Below are positions 1 through 9,462 of a stretch of 64,000 nt of DNA, piece by piece (positions within the stretch are counted from its first letter, which is position 1; each line of letters begins with the position of its first letter). The translations under genes and the position numbers were made by a program. Source of the stretch: Taibaiella sp. (GTDB lineage Bacteria > Bacteroidota > Bacteroidia > Chitinophagales > Chitinophagaceae); contig JAIOYR010000010.1 in NCBI GenBank assembly GCA_021740995.1, positions 1-64,000 of the forward strand, in the 5' to 3' direction. The notes below the pieces were generated by a model that saw nothing but the letters and a program-made list of their open reading frames with translations, ran no database searches and had not been told where the DNA came from.

Positions 1-97
1 AAAAAGCAGCCTAAAGGTCGGTTTATCTAACTTACATGCATTGGTAGACTCCACGGAAGCTAATAGAACCTTTCCCAAAAAGATCCACACAAAAAAA

Positions 98-133
98 GGG
101 GCTGTCTCAAAATCTTACTTTTGAGACAGCCCC
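98..133 (-). terminator. Intrinsic terminator downstream of the CHU_C protein gene
   Basis: A perfect 15-bp inverted repeat (GGGGCTGTCTCAAAA / TTTTGAGACAGCCCC) encloses a 6-nt loop. On the minus strand it is followed by a run of seven T (plus-strand A at 91-97). It lies 31 nt beyond the stop of the minus-strand gene that ends at 164, so it fits a Rho-independent terminator for that gene. Confidence 0.85.
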
Positions 134-163
134 ATTTAATATTATATTGAAAACGTAAGGGTG

Positions 164-3100
164 TTACCTCAATAAGGTAACGTTTCCTTTATGATTTTCC
201 CTTTGTCCGTCCTTAAATTCAGCATCAATTACATAAATGTAAACACCTTCAGGCTGAGGTACTCCGTTAAAATGGCCATCCCAACCACGACCCTCAAGGG
301 TATTGGCTGTGAATATCAACTGACCCCAACGATTATAAATATTCATACTGAAACTAGTAAGACCACTCGTAAGCAACTGGCGTGGGAAGAAGTAATCGTT
401 CAAGCCATCGCCATTGGGAGTAAAAACGTTTGGAATGTTAATGTAACAATCGTTTACAACCTGTATGGTATCAGAAGACACACAACCATTGATGGTGACT
501 GAAGCGCGGTAAGAACCAGGAGCTACAACAGTTATTTTAGGTGTTGTTTCACCTGTACCCCACTTCCATGAAACCGGATAACCAAAGCTATTTACCTGGG
601 CAGCAGAGAGTTCTATAGACATACTACCAGGACAGATTGAAGTATCTGGTCCGAGATTCATAGATGGATAAGGATAAACACTGATAACCTTTTGCATATC
701 AATAGTAGGACAATAAGCATAATATGCAGAAGTTGCAATGGTGAAAGTACCTACTGTATTGAATGCGTGATAAACCGGATTCACATTTTTGATTGGTTCT
801 GTTGTGGGTTCAAACTGCCATGTAAAGCCGGAATTCCCTTCCTCAACATTTGCTACCTCAAAAGTAATGTAGGTACCGGCACATGCTACGCTGTCTGTAA
901 CCTCAAATTTTAGATTAGGGTAAATCCAGACTTTTGCAGTAACCTTGGAGCGTTTACTGGTACATCCTTCTGCTGAAGTCTGAGTAACGAAAACAGAATA
1001 GACACCAGGTTTCACTGTAGATGGGATAGGGGCCGCGGTTACACCCACACCACCATTAGGAACCGGATACCATGTGAGATTTGTACCCTCTGCATAAAAA
1101 GCAACCGGGACATCATTCTGGCAATAATTGGTATCGGCTATAACCGGAGCAGTTGGTGTCTGATTTACAATTACATCTACTGTATCACTTACCGTACATC
1201 CATTCCATGTTATAGCTACAGTATATACACCTGTAGATACAGTTTGCACATGTGCTATGTATGGATTCTGGCCAACAGAGGTATAGAAGTCAGGACCATC
1301 CCATTTATAAGTTGTAGCACCTGTTGCAGACGTACTTTTCAGGAAGAGTGTGTCTCCCGAACATACCGGAGTGTTGCTAGTTGCAACTGGTACTGGCAAA
1401 GGACGAATTTCAACCAAAGTAGATGAATAATTGAAACAATTTGCCCTAGAAACAGTTACAGAGTATACACCTGCATTTGCCATACTTGCCGGTACAATTA
1501 TTGGATTAGGTAAACCGGAATTGTAGCCTGCAGGCCCATCCCAAGTAAAAGCAACGCCGGTTGTAGAACTGGTTGCAAAAAGTTTAAGTGTATCGCCTAC
1601 ACATACAAAACTGTTACTTGTAACACCGGAAAGGTCAGGAGTAGGAGGATCTACTAAAGTAACCGGGCCAACCATATTGTAAGGACAATCTGCTAATACA
1701 ATCTGCAAATTACTGTAATTACCTGCACCAAGCATATTCAAGGTTATTCTGTTAGTAGCATCAGCAACAATTACCCTGCTTTGTGGCAATCCATCGAATA
1801 TATAGTTTAATCTGTAAGAAGTTCCAGGTACTAATACACCTTCAATCACTATACTACCATCAGTTCCCAAACAGGTACTAGGATTGTAAAAAGTGTCAAT
1901 ACTAACAACTCTTGGAATTGGATCTCTTATGATTGCGGTATTAGTGTCAGTGCAACCTAAGTCGTCTATTACAACTACGGTAAGTGTATCTGGCCCACTT
2001 AAACCAACGGCAACAGATGATGTCTGTACAGGTGCTGTACTCCAGGTGTAAGAATAAGGTCCGGTCCCACTTGTTACATTTACTGTTGCCGATCCATTGG
2101 TATAACCATTACATGTAGGTGTGTCTACGGTGACATTAGTAACCAGATCAGGAAGAATTGTGACGTTAAACACATGTTGTAACTGACAATCATTGGTATT
2201 GGTTACAGTTACTGTATATGCAGTTGTAACTGTAGGACTTGCCACCGGATTAGGGCAGGAAGCACAACTAAGACCGGTTGTAGGAAACCAACTATAAGTA
2301 AGAGGAACAGCAATATCAGTTGCATTTACTTCAAGCAAAGTGCTTCTGCCGGGGCAGATGGCAGTGTCATTTGAAGGGTTGAGGGCAAGATTAGCAGGCT
2401 TGATAGTAGTATAAAGCGTATCCGGACATCCATAACCAGGGTATGGCGTAAGAACTACTGCAAGTGTAATCGGTGAAGGAGGAAACGGTATCGTTATAGA
2501 AATACCGGAACCATAAAAAACAGAGAACGTAGCAGAATCCCACCACGAATAAGATGCAAAACCATCAGGTGCAGTCAAAACAGGGTCTTCAAGTGTATCG
2601 CAAATAGAGGCTGCTATTCTAAATAAACCGCAACTCATATCTACATAACCATAACCAAAATGTCCGGTAGGAGAGCAATCGGAACTTATAAAATCTATGC
2701 CTACTGTAGTGCCACCTAATCCCGAAAGGTCAACTGTAGAAGTACTCCATGATTTATACCTAACTCTCTGTGACCCACCAGCTGCCGGTGGAACACAAAT
2801 CGGCGATGGGCAGGTGCTGTTTGTCATGAAACCAGGCAGTGTGCCGGATGCAACATACTGAAAATAGGAACAAGCTGTGTCGCTTACCAATACCGGCACT
2901 ACTCCTCCACCAATTGCTGTTGCCGCAGAGTCAAATACGCGAACCAGAAAACGCGGTTGCTGTGCAACACTATGACCAGGATCCTGCAACACGATAGCAT
3001 ATCTGTAGATGAGGCTGTAATTATCAGAACCCGGTGGAATGTGAACAAAAAAGCGTGCTTTCTCAGTAAACCCCCCGTTTACATTCGCACCGACACGCAA

Positions 3101-3406
3101 TGAATAACTACCACCACCGGGAGCCACTACAGGAAAGCCGCCATATTGATCAAATGGCCCAACACCACCAGGCCCAGTACAACCAATCAGGCCCGTAATC
3201 TTAGTTAATGTATGCCGGCAAGAGATAGCTCCTGTTAATGTTGTAGCATCTGGTACCCCGCCGGTAAAAGAACCTGTATAAAATGACCAACCAGACAAAT
3301 CTCCCAATTCCAAATCAATATTTGGAGGACATACCAATTGTGCGTTAGTACTAATACCGAAACCAACAAAAACGATAAGAGCGAGTAGTATTTTTTTGGC
3401 ATTCAT
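164..3406 (-). CDS. Large secreted protein with gliding-motility/T9SS type B C-terminal sorting domain
   Basis: 1080 aa. It begins with a Sec signal peptide (MNAKKILLALIVFVGFGISTNAQ). The body consists of Ig/PKD-like modules rich in T, S, V and P with paired cysteines; several modules repeat a pattern such as VCVGDTLKL or PVCSGDTLFL. The last ~90 residues match the CHU_C / type B sorting domain, with the diagnostic IPNVFTPNGDGLNDYF, NRWGQLIF and GVYIYVIDA segments. In this family the C-terminal domain directs passage through the type IX secretion system and attachment at or release from the cell surface. No catalytic domain is visible, so an adhesive or structural surface role is an inference. 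A terminator follows directly, and a second T9SS cargo gene lies just upstream on the same strand. Confidence 0.9.
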   Translation of the reverse strand: MNAKKILLALIVFVGFGISTNAQLVCPPNIDLELGDLSGWSFYTGSFTGGVPDATTLTGAISCRHTLTKITGLIGCTGPGGVGPFDQYGGFPVVAPGGGSYSLRVGANVNGGFTEKARFFVHIPPGSDNYSLIYRYAIVLQDPGHSVAQQPRFLVRVFDSAATAIGGGVVPVLVSDTACSYFQYVASGTLPGFMTNSTCPSPICVPPAAGGSQRVRYKSWSTSTVDLSGLGGTTVGIDFISSDCSPTGHFGYGYVDMSCGLFRIAASICDTLEDPVLTAPDGFASYSWWDSATFSVFYGSGISITIPFPPSPITLAVVLTPYPGYGCPDTLYTTIKPANLALNPSNDTAICPGRSTLLEVNATDIAVPLTYSWFPTTGLSCASCPNPVASPTVTTAYTVTVTNTNDCQLQHVFNVTILPDLVTNVTVDTPTCNGYTNGSATVNVTSGTGPYSYTWSTAPVQTSSVAVGLSGPDTLTVVVIDDLGCTDTNTAIIRDPIPRVVSIDTFYNPSTCLGTDGSIVIEGVLVPGTSYRLNYIFDGLPQSRVIVADATNRITLNMLGAGNYSNLQIVLADCPYNMVGPVTLVDPPTPDLSGVTSNSFVCVGDTLKLFATSSTTGVAFTWDGPAGYNSGLPNPIIVPASMANAGVYSVTVSRANCFNYSSTLVEIRPLPVPVATSNTPVCSGDTLFLKSTSATGATTYKWDGPDFYTSVGQNPYIAHVQTVSTGVYTVAITWNGCTVSDTVDVIVNQTPTAPVIADTNYCQNDVPVAFYAEGTNLTWYPVPNGGVGVTAAPIPSTVKPGVYSVFVTQTSAEGCTSKRSKVTAKVWIYPNLKFEVTDSVACAGTYITFEVANVEEGNSGFTWQFEPTTEPIKNVNPVYHAFNTVGTFTIATSAYYAYCPTIDMQKVISVYPYPSMNLGPDTSICPGSMSIELSAAQVNSFGYPVSWKWGTGETTPKITVVAPGSYRASVTINGCVSSDTIQVVNDCYINIPNVFTPNGDGLNDYFFPRQLLTSGLTSFSMNIYNRWGQLIFTANTLEGRGWDGHFNGVPQPEGVYIYVIDAEFKDGQRENHKGNVTLLR

Positions 3407-3505
3407 GTTCTTAATGTTTACTATAAATAATCAAAGAAGGTTAGTAATAATAGTTGAAGTAAGCTGGGTCAAATATAGTATAAATTTTATGAATTCAATT
3501 GATTG

Positions 3506-5194
3506 TTACCTAATTATTGTCAACTTTCCGATGTATACTTCATCTCCCAGAGCCAACTTCAGAATATAACTGCCGGCGGGTAAATTATTTCCTTCATCAA
3601 AATGAAATACTTCAGATTTTACGACTGCAGCCTTTTTTGACAGGATTGATTTTCCGCAAATGTCTGTAATTGTAATGTTTGCAATACCCGTCGCAGGAAT
3701 AGACATATAAAAATCTCCTTTTGTTGGGTGCGGATACACATTTAGTTTATTATATGTAGCAGAAACATCATTGATAGATGTAGGACAAATAGTAGTTACG
3801 GTCATAGGCAGGGTATCACGGCAGCCACTGGGAGCCGTGTAGGTGATAATAACCGGACCCAGACTTACACCCATTACATGACCGGTGGATGCACCAACTG
3901 TAGCTCTGGCGGTATTACTGCTGCTCCAGGTGCCACCGGGAACGATACTTGTAAGGAAGGTGGTATCTGTAAGACAGGCAGTGTTAAAACCACTTATCAC
4001 CGGTTGTGAATTCACTGTGATATCCAGCGTTCTGGCACATCCTGTGGCCAATTGATAACTGATTGTAGTAGCACCTGAGGTAAGGCCAGTAAACACTCCT
4101 GAAGTAGAAATAGTACCTACAGCCACATCGCTGCTGCTCCAAGTGCCGCCTGAAGGAGCACTTGTAAAATTTGTAGTCTGTCCTTCGCATGCATTTATGC
4201 TTCCGCCTATAGTATCAGGCAATGGATTGACTGTAACCACAGATATTGCAAAACAACCGGGAGTGACAATATAAGTTATATTCACAATGCCACCTGCTAC
4301 TCCTGTTACCAAACCTCCTGTAGAAACAGTAGCTACGCTTACACTGCTGCTTGCCCAGGTACCACCTGTAGAAGGGTTGGATAAAGTTGTGGTTCCGCCC
4401 TGACAAAATACAGTTGTTCCTGTATTGGGTGGAGGTGGTGAGGGGCATGGTGGCGCCCACTGCAATATTGTATTTCTAATTGGTGTAGAGTCGATATTGT
4501 AAAAAAAGCTTGCAGAAGGGGTTGCAGATGTTTCGTTAGGTAAAGTGCGATAGTCTGAAGTGCTGTTACAAATGCCAATAGTAGCTGTATTAACAGAAAA
4601 AGTGCTTGAATCGTAGATGTACTCGATTACACCGGAAGTCTCATACAATTTCACCTGAAAAGATGCTCTTCCTACCGGCAAACTCATACCAACATAACTA
4701 TACCATCTGTTAGTGGGTGTTCCCCACTGAAAAGTAAAAACTCTGTTTGGCGTTGTTCCGGATGTCTGATAATACCCAAAAGCAGTATCAGCGGGTGCGG
4801 AAGATGGGGTTGCAGTACCTTTCAGATCGTCCCAGAAAGGCATTAACAGACCTACACCTCCACCAATAGCGCCCAGACTGCTAGTGCTGGCCGCATATTC
4901 ATGATTAGAGAAAGATAAGTAGTTATTTGTAGCAGAGTTGGCTAAAGACAACCATCCATTGTCTGCGGCAGAAAGTGTTGTATAAGTAGCACTACAATAA
5001 GGGAAAGTAAATCCTATAGGTATAGAAGTCTGCGTACGCTCATCGCCACTGATAGTAGCAATAACTGTTCCAGGTCCACCAGCAATTGAAACAAAAGCGC
5101 CAGGGGTAACAGACCTGTTTAATGAATAAGTGGAGGTTTGACCGTGGACCATCCCTGCACAACAAAGGGATAGTAGTAAAAATATTCTTTTCAT
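3506..5194 (-). CDS. Secreted Ig-like (BIG2) repeat protein with T9SS type A sorting domain
   Basis: 562 aa with a signal peptide (MKRIFLLLSLCCAGMVHGQ). Residues ~20-240 look like a beta-rich lectin/jelly-roll-like region of unknown function (FTFPYCSATYTTLSAADNGW). Three BIG2-like repeats follow, each with the signature GGTW(A/S)SS...VATVS..G.V.GV..G...ITY. The last ~80 residues match the type A sorting domain (LNVYPHPTKGDFY, ITDICGKSIL, LPAGSYILKL). The protein is probably exported by the type IX system. It is separated from the next T9SS cargo gene by 99 nt and may be co-transcribed with it. No enzymatic motif is visible. Confidence 0.88.
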   Translation of the reverse strand: MKRIFLLLSLCCAGMVHGQTSTYSLNRSVTPGAFVSIAGGPGTVIATISGDERTQTSIPIGFTFPYCSATYTTLSAADNGWLSLANSATNNYLSFSNHEYAASTSSLGAIGGGVGLLMPFWDDLKGTATPSSAPADTAFGYYQTSGTTPNRVFTFQWGTPTNRWYSYVGMSLPVGRASFQVKLYETSGVIEYIYDSSTFSVNTATIGICNSTSDYRTLPNETSATPSASFFYNIDSTPIRNTILQWAPPCPSPPPPNTGTTVFCQGGTTTLSNPSTGGTWASSSVSVATVSTGGLVTGVAGGIVNITYIVTPGCFAISVVTVNPLPDTIGGSINACEGQTTNFTSAPSGGTWSSSDVAVGTISTSGVFTGLTSGATTISYQLATGCARTLDITVNSQPVISGFNTACLTDTTFLTSIVPGGTWSSSNTARATVGASTGHVMGVSLGPVIITYTAPSGCRDTLPMTVTTICPTSINDVSATYNKLNVYPHPTKGDFYMSIPATGIANITITDICGKSILSKKAAVVKSEVFHFDEGNNLPAGSYILKLALGDEVYIGKLTIIR

Positions 5195-5520
5195 ATAATT
5201 TATTTAAGCGAAAGAGAGTGTTTTAAGGTATCAATGATCATTTGTTAAAACGACTAAACGTAGTTAATGAAAATATCATAGCAATTTATGCAGTTATTTT
5301 TGAATTTCATACTTACCAAAAATATATTAATATTAAAATGTGAACAAAGTAAATAATACCGAGTAAATATTACCTGAAAGTTAAAATGAAAAAATTAGTT
5401 CACAATATTATGCTACTTTTCATATATTTAGTTGAAACTACATAAAAAAGCACTTAAACACACCTGCATTTGAAATCGAATAAGTGGGTTTTATTATATT
5501 ATCTATGAGATTCAGTATAC
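5195..5520. other. AT-rich intergenic region, no gene seen
   Basis: 326 nt between two minus-strand genes. It is strongly AT-rich with no plausible ORF. The lpxK side has only a weak 6-bp inverted repeat (CACTTA/TAAGTG, long loop) followed on the minus strand by a T run near 5440-5450, which might end lpxK transcription. I found no TAnnTTTG box upstream of the 5194 start. Confidence 0.5.
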
Positions 5521-6624
5521 TTACGCGAAATATGTACTATTTTCGGCAATAGACTGCTCGATGTAAGTACCAACAATGTTATCAAACATCGCTCCCTGAC
5601 CAAAAAGTACTACCACCTCTACAGGTAATACTGCAATAACTATCCCCCACTCTGCCAGTTTGTTTTCGTGCAATCTTAATCTTGCCGCGTCTTTTTCGGT
5701 TGTTACAATAATTTTATCCGGAACCTCCCATTTGTCGAATGTGGCTTTTATCTCTTCAAGGTCTGCTGATACAAAATAATGATGATCGCTGTACGTCAAG
5801 GTATGTACTCCCGTAGCCTGCTCTTTCAGAAAAGCAAGCAAGGGCTCTGGTTTTGCGATACCACATACAAGCAATACGTTTTTGCCGTTAAGAAACACTG
5901 GTGATCCAAGAAGAAAATCAAAAGGGAGGATGTATTGCAAACCGGTAAAAAAGACTGCGTTATTATTGTATTTTTTTATGCGCTGCCTTATACTATTTGC
6001 CTGCTCTGTCTGCAATGCAGCAGGACATTTTGAGACAATAATCACATCTGCCCTTTTGGCTGACTTTCGACTCTCTCTGAGGCTACCGAAAGGCAAAATA
6101 TGGTCTTCGTAAAAAGGATGTGCATGGTCTGTAATCAGTATGTTCAATCCAGCCTTTACCGACCTGTGCTGGTAAGCATCGTCGAGTAATATAACTTCTA
6201 CGTCTGGTCTGCGTTGCAGCAAAGATGGAATGCCGGTCATACGCTCTTCTGCTACACTCACCACCAGTTCCGGAAACTTGAGGTGGTACTGCATTGGCTC
6301 GTCACCTATCCGTAGTGCATTAGTTGTTTCATCGGCCAGTACAAAGCCTTGCGTGCGGCGCTTATAGCCGCGACTCATACTAGCCACTCTGTACCTGTAT
6401 TGTAATAGCCTGACAAGATACTCCACATGAGGAGTTTTGCCGGTGCCACCTGTAGATAGATTTCCGATAGTAATAACAGGTACGCTAAAACCTATGGATG
6501 TAAAAAAGCCGGAATCGTACAATGCGTTTCGCCACCATACCAATGCGCCATACAACAAGGCAAATGGGTACAAAAGCAGCCTTACAATTGAAAAAATATA
6601 ATAGAGTACATTCCTCTCTTCCAT
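5521..6624 (-). CDS. lpxK: Tetraacyldisaccharide 4'-kinase (LpxK)
   Basis: 367 aa, the usual length for LpxK. The enzyme phosphorylates the 4' position of the lipid A precursor disaccharide-1-phosphate at the inner membrane, the sixth step of the Raetz pathway. An N-terminal hydrophobic anchor (~residues 8-30) precedes the Walker A region GNLSTGGTGKTPH (residues 54-66). The DDAYQH motif follows at residues 148-153, the family's equivalent of DDGFQH, and a SRGYKRR segment lies near residue 84. The gene stands alone, 106 nt downstream of the CCA-adding enzyme gene on the same strand. Its presence implies that the organism makes lipid A. Confidence 0.95.
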   Translation of the reverse strand: MEERNVLYYIFSIVRLLLYPFALLYGALVWWRNALYDSGFFTSIGFSVPVITIGNLSTGGTGKTPHVEYLVRLLQYRYRVASMSRGYKRRTQGFVLADETTNALRIGDEPMQYHLKFPELVVSVAEERMTGIPSLLQRRPDVEVILLDDAYQHRSVKAGLNILITDHAHPFYEDHILPFGSLRESRKSAKRADVIIVSKCPAALQTEQANSIRQRIKKYNNNAVFFTGLQYILPFDFLLGSPVFLNGKNVLLVCGIAKPEPLLAFLKEQATGVHTLTYSDHHYFVSADLEEIKATFDKWEVPDKIIVTTEKDAARLRLHENKLAEWGIVIAVLPVEVVVLFGQGAMFDNIVGTYIEQSIAENSTYFA

Positions 6625-6730
6625 GATGCTGCAAATAACAACAAAAAACGCAAACCTATAGAATAGAACTGTACAAATAATCTATACTCCACATATACTT
6701 GCTACGAACCCATTTCACTTTAAATTTCCG

Positions 6731-8152
6731 CTACTGATTCACAGGCTTCAGGTTCAGCTCCTTAGCTTTGCTTAACAGCAATTCATAGGCAGCATCACGG
6801 TCATTGGGAATAAGACCATCCAGAATGGCCTCGCGTATGGTGGTTTTCAATACGCCTACTTCTCTGGATGGCGAAAGGCCAAAGAGTTGCATAATATCTT
6901 CACCGCTGATGGGTGGTTGCCAATTGCGTATTTTATCGTTTTCCTCTACCTCTTTCAACCGTTGTTTCACCAGCTCGAAGTTCTCGAGATAGCGCTTAAC
7001 CTTCATTCTATTCTTAGACGTGATGTCACTTTCGCAAAGTATCATCAGATCTTCGAGTTCTTCGCCGGCATCAAACAGCAGCCTGCGCATGGCAGAGTCC
7101 GTAATATCTTCCTTGGTCAGACTTATGGGCCTAAGGTGGAGTGCTACCAACTTTGCCACATACTTCATTTTTTCGTTTTGCGGCAGTTTCAGTTGTTTGA
7201 AGATGCGTGGCGTCATGCGCTCCCCTACTACCTCATGCCCGTGAAAAGTCCAGCCATGACCATCTTCAAACTTTTTAGTGGCTGGTTTGCCTATATCGTG
7301 CAGCAGTGCAGCCCATCGCAGCCACAGGTTGTCGCTTTTGGCTGCTGTATTGTCTATTACCTGCAAGGTGTGATAGAAGTTATCTTTGTGCCCCTTGCCT
7401 TCTACAATCTCCACGCCGGAGAGATCTGCCATCTGCGGAAAAAACTCGCGCAGCAGTCCGCTTCTGAAGAGCAAATCAAGACCTACTGACGGACGGGCTG
7501 CCGCCATTATTTTATTCAACTCATCAGTAACGCGCTCCTGAGATACTATTTTCAACCGCCCCTTATTACGGCAGATAGATTGGAATACATCGGGCGTAAT
7601 CTCAAAACCGAGCTGAGTAGAAAACCTTATCGCACGCATCATACGTAGCGGATCGTCTGAGAACGTTGTATCCGGATCGAGAGGAGTACGTATGATTTTT
7701 CTTTCAAGATCAGCTATACCGTCGAATGGATCTATAAGCTTGCCGTAATTAATACTATTGAGACTAATGGCAAGTGCATTGATGGTAAAATCTCTTCTGA
7801 GCTGGTCGTCTTCTATGGTTCCCGGCTCCACATGTGGCTTGCGCGAGTCGCTGCTGTAAGATTCTTTTCTGGCACCTACAAACTCTACATCCAACCCATG
7901 CAGCCGGAACTGTGCTGTGCCAAATGTTTTGAAAAAACTCACATGCGGCTTGTGTGGAAAAGTAGCAGCTACCGCGTGCGCCAGCTCTATACCGTCGCCT
8001 GTACACACTATATCTACATCCTTGGTAGGCCTGCCCAATATCTTGTCGCGCACAAAGCCCCCTATCAGGTAACAACTTACATTCAAAGCAGCTGCTGCAT
8101 CGCCTATAGTTTTAAACAGACTAAGTTCTTCCGGTGTACAAACAATATCCAT
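6731..8152 (-). CDS. CCA tRNA nucleotidyltransferase / poly(A) polymerase family with HD domain
   Basis: 473 aa. The class II nucleotidyltransferase head carries GGFVRD (residues 31-36) and the metal-binding DVD (45-47). The RNA-binding region includes RRDFTINALA (~119-128) and DPLRMMRAIRF (~167-177). An HD phosphohydrolase domain follows with the HDIGKP motif at 285-290. Such proteins add or repair the 3' CCA of tRNAs. This matters here because the tRNA-Arg genes at 63.1-63.6 kb do not encode CCA. I cannot tell a full CCA-adding enzyme from an A-adding one by sight. Confidence 0.93.
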   Translation of the reverse strand: MDIVCTPEELSLFKTIGDAAAALNVSCYLIGGFVRDKILGRPTKDVDIVCTGDGIELAHAVAATFPHKPHVSFFKTFGTAQFRLHGLDVEFVGARKESYSSDSRKPHVEPGTIEDDQLRRDFTINALAISLNSINYGKLIDPFDGIADLERKIIRTPLDPDTTFSDDPLRMMRAIRFSTQLGFEITPDVFQSICRNKGRLKIVSQERVTDELNKIMAAARPSVGLDLLFRSGLLREFFPQMADLSGVEIVEGKGHKDNFYHTLQVIDNTAAKSDNLWLRWAALLHDIGKPATKKFEDGHGWTFHGHEVVGERMTPRIFKQLKLPQNEKMKYVAKLVALHLRPISLTKEDITDSAMRRLLFDAGEELEDLMILCESDITSKNRMKVKRYLENFELVKQRLKEVEENDKIRNWQPPISGEDIMQLFGLSPSREVGVLKTTIREAILDGLIPNDRDAAYELLLSKAKELNLKPVNQ

Positions 8153-8182
8153 TGCAGGGCAAATCTATGACAGGCAGGGGAA

Positions 8183-8530
8183 TTATTTCAACTTCTTCTT
8201 TTTTGATGCCTTCGCAATCTTGTTATACGCCAGACACAAACCTAGCCAATACTCCAGATTTTTTCTTGTCTTTACCGCATCCATACTTACATATACATAG
8301 CCTTTCATTGGCTTTCCGGTAAATACCATTTCTGAACAACCATTTATTTCCAATGCGGCGTCATATACATCCGGGCCTATTCTGCACATCAGTCTATCCT
8401 TTTCAACTCCTACACACATCTTTCCGTCTACCATAAAACACATGCCGCCAAACATGTATTTTTCTGCTACATCCGGAAGGTCAGCCAAGACTTCTCTGAT
8501 GCGGTTACTGAGTTGTTCATCAAAAGCCAT
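8183..8530 (-). CDS. TfoX N-terminal domain protein
   Basis: 115 aa. The sequence fits the stand-alone TfoX N-terminal domain family: LADLPDVAEKYMFGGMCFMVDGKMCVGV, then RIGPDVYDAAL and FTGKPMKGYVYV, ending in a Lys-rich tail. In gamma-proteobacteria TfoX regulates competence, but the short stand-alone version is widespread and has no established role; competence should not be inferred. It ends 31 nt before the CCA-adding enzyme start and may share its transcript. Confidence 0.8.
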   Translation of the reverse strand: MAFDEQLSNRIREVLADLPDVAEKYMFGGMCFMVDGKMCVGVEKDRLMCRIGPDVYDAALEINGCSEMVFTGKPMKGYVYVSMDAVKTRKNLEYWLGLCLAYNKIAKASKKKKLK

Positions 8531-8700
8531 GCACCAATTTAAGAAATATTGACAAAAATGTCGAACATAACAGATGTTTCTCTTCGATTAACGGAAAACT
8601 ATAGGACGCAAGTATAACATTTCGTTTGGACTGGCGACGGGTAATAATGCCTACCTTCATACTGTTACAATCTAAAAAACACTCACTAAAAAAGATAACC

Positions 8701-9015
8701 ATGATAGTCTTATTTAATACCGATAATAATATACCCGGCAGAGAAGCACTAAGAGAACCATTGATAGCACTTATCTCTGACGAAATGAGGAGATTCAGCG
8801 GGCATATCACTCGTATAGAGGCACACCTTACCGACGAGAATGGCGACAAGCAAGGCATCAATGATAAGCGCTGTGTGCTGGAGGCGAGAATAGAAGGAAA
8901 ACCTCCGGTAGCGGTTACCAACCATGCTAATACGCACCAGCAGGCTGTAGAGGGTGCAATAGAAAAACTTAAGTCTATGCTTGATTCAAAAATAGGAAGA
9001 GAAGGAAAGCACTAG
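8701..9015 (+). CDS. HPF/RaiA-family ribosome-associated protein
   Basis: 104 aa from the ATG at 8701. The longer in-frame extension to 8626 has no family resemblance, so I chose the shorter start. The pattern fits the beta-alpha-beta-beta-beta-alpha fold of S30AE/HPF proteins: an alpha region RREPLIAL-like (EALREPLIALISDEM), strands HITRIEAHLTDENG and CVLEARIEGKPPVAVTN, and a final helix QQAVEGAIEKLKSML. Family members bind the 30S subunit and promote ribosome hibernation or protection. This copy is short, has no C-terminal dimerization domain and is more diverged than typical HPF, so the function is inferred. Confidence 0.7.
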   Translation: MIVLFNTDNNIPGREALREPLIALISDEMRRFSGHITRIEAHLTDENGDKQGINDKRCVLEARIEGKPPVAVTNHANTHQQAVEGAIEKLKSMLDSKIGREGKH

Positions 9016-9104
9016 TTCTTTTGACCGATTCGCGTCGCTATGCATGAAATAATTGTTGCCTGATTACTTAATTGTCATTTCTGGCACGATTATTTCATGC
9101 ACTA

Positions 9105-9134
9105 TTGCAATAGTCATTGTAATACTTACTTTTG
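9105..9134 (+). promoter_or_regulatory. Bacteroidota-type promoter for the PspC-like gene
   Basis: TTG at 9105-9107 and TACTTTTG at 9127-9134 (consensus TAnnTTTG) are separated by 19 nt. The box lies 10 nt before the ATG at 9145, which leaves a very short 5' leader. Confidence 0.55.
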
Positions 9135-9144
9135 CAAGAGCGTT

Positions 9145-9375
9145 ATGTACAGATTATATCACATAAAGGACTTTATAGAGTGGAAAGCATTTGGGGTGTG
9201 TAGTGCCATAGGAGAACGTATGGGCATGGCTACCTCCAGCATTCGCCTGTGGTTTATTTACATTTCGTTTCTTACCATGGGGTCGCCTATTATTGTTTAC
9301 ATGGTGCTGGCATTCTGGATGAATATAAAACGATACACGCAGCTACGCCGCCGTAATCCGCTGCACTGGCTGTAA
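9145..9375 (+). CDS. PspC domain-containing small membrane protein
   Basis: 76 aa from the ATG at 9145. Upstream codons to 9097 are low quality and would overlap the promoter. The sequence has the PspC layout: VCSAIGERMGMATSSIRLWFIY, a long hydrophobic segment (FISFLTMGSPIIVYMVLAFWMN, split here by an S-rich turn), and a basic tail KRYTQLRRRNP. PspC domains are membrane-stress components in Proteobacteria. In Bacteroidota such short versions are often next to translation or stress genes and their role is not defined. The neighbour is trhO, 87 nt downstream. Confidence 0.75.
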   Translation: MYRLYHIKDFIEWKAFGVCSAIGERMGMATSSIRLWFIYISFLTMGSPIIVYMVLAFWMNIKRYTQLRRRNPLHWL

Positions 9376-9419
9376 CAGGGCAGCCTGACGAAAGTCATTT
9401 TTCTATACACTTCCTTACC

Positions 9420-9427
9420 TACCTTTG
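9420..9427 (+). promoter_or_regulatory. Candidate -7 box of the trhO promoter
   Basis: TACCTTTG matches TAnnTTTG exactly and lies 35 nt before the trhO ATG. The -33 element is weak: the nearest is a TTTC at 9400-9403, 16 nt upstream of the box. Confidence 0.45.
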
Positions 9428-9462
9428 TACCCTCGTTCACACAAAAAACAGGAAGGTACACC

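Noticed and set aside
6887-7489. A 200-codon open frame opposite the CCA-adding enzyme gene
   Set aside because: The antisense product lacks any motif, while the minus-strand gene has all expected motifs of its family, so this is a shadow frame.
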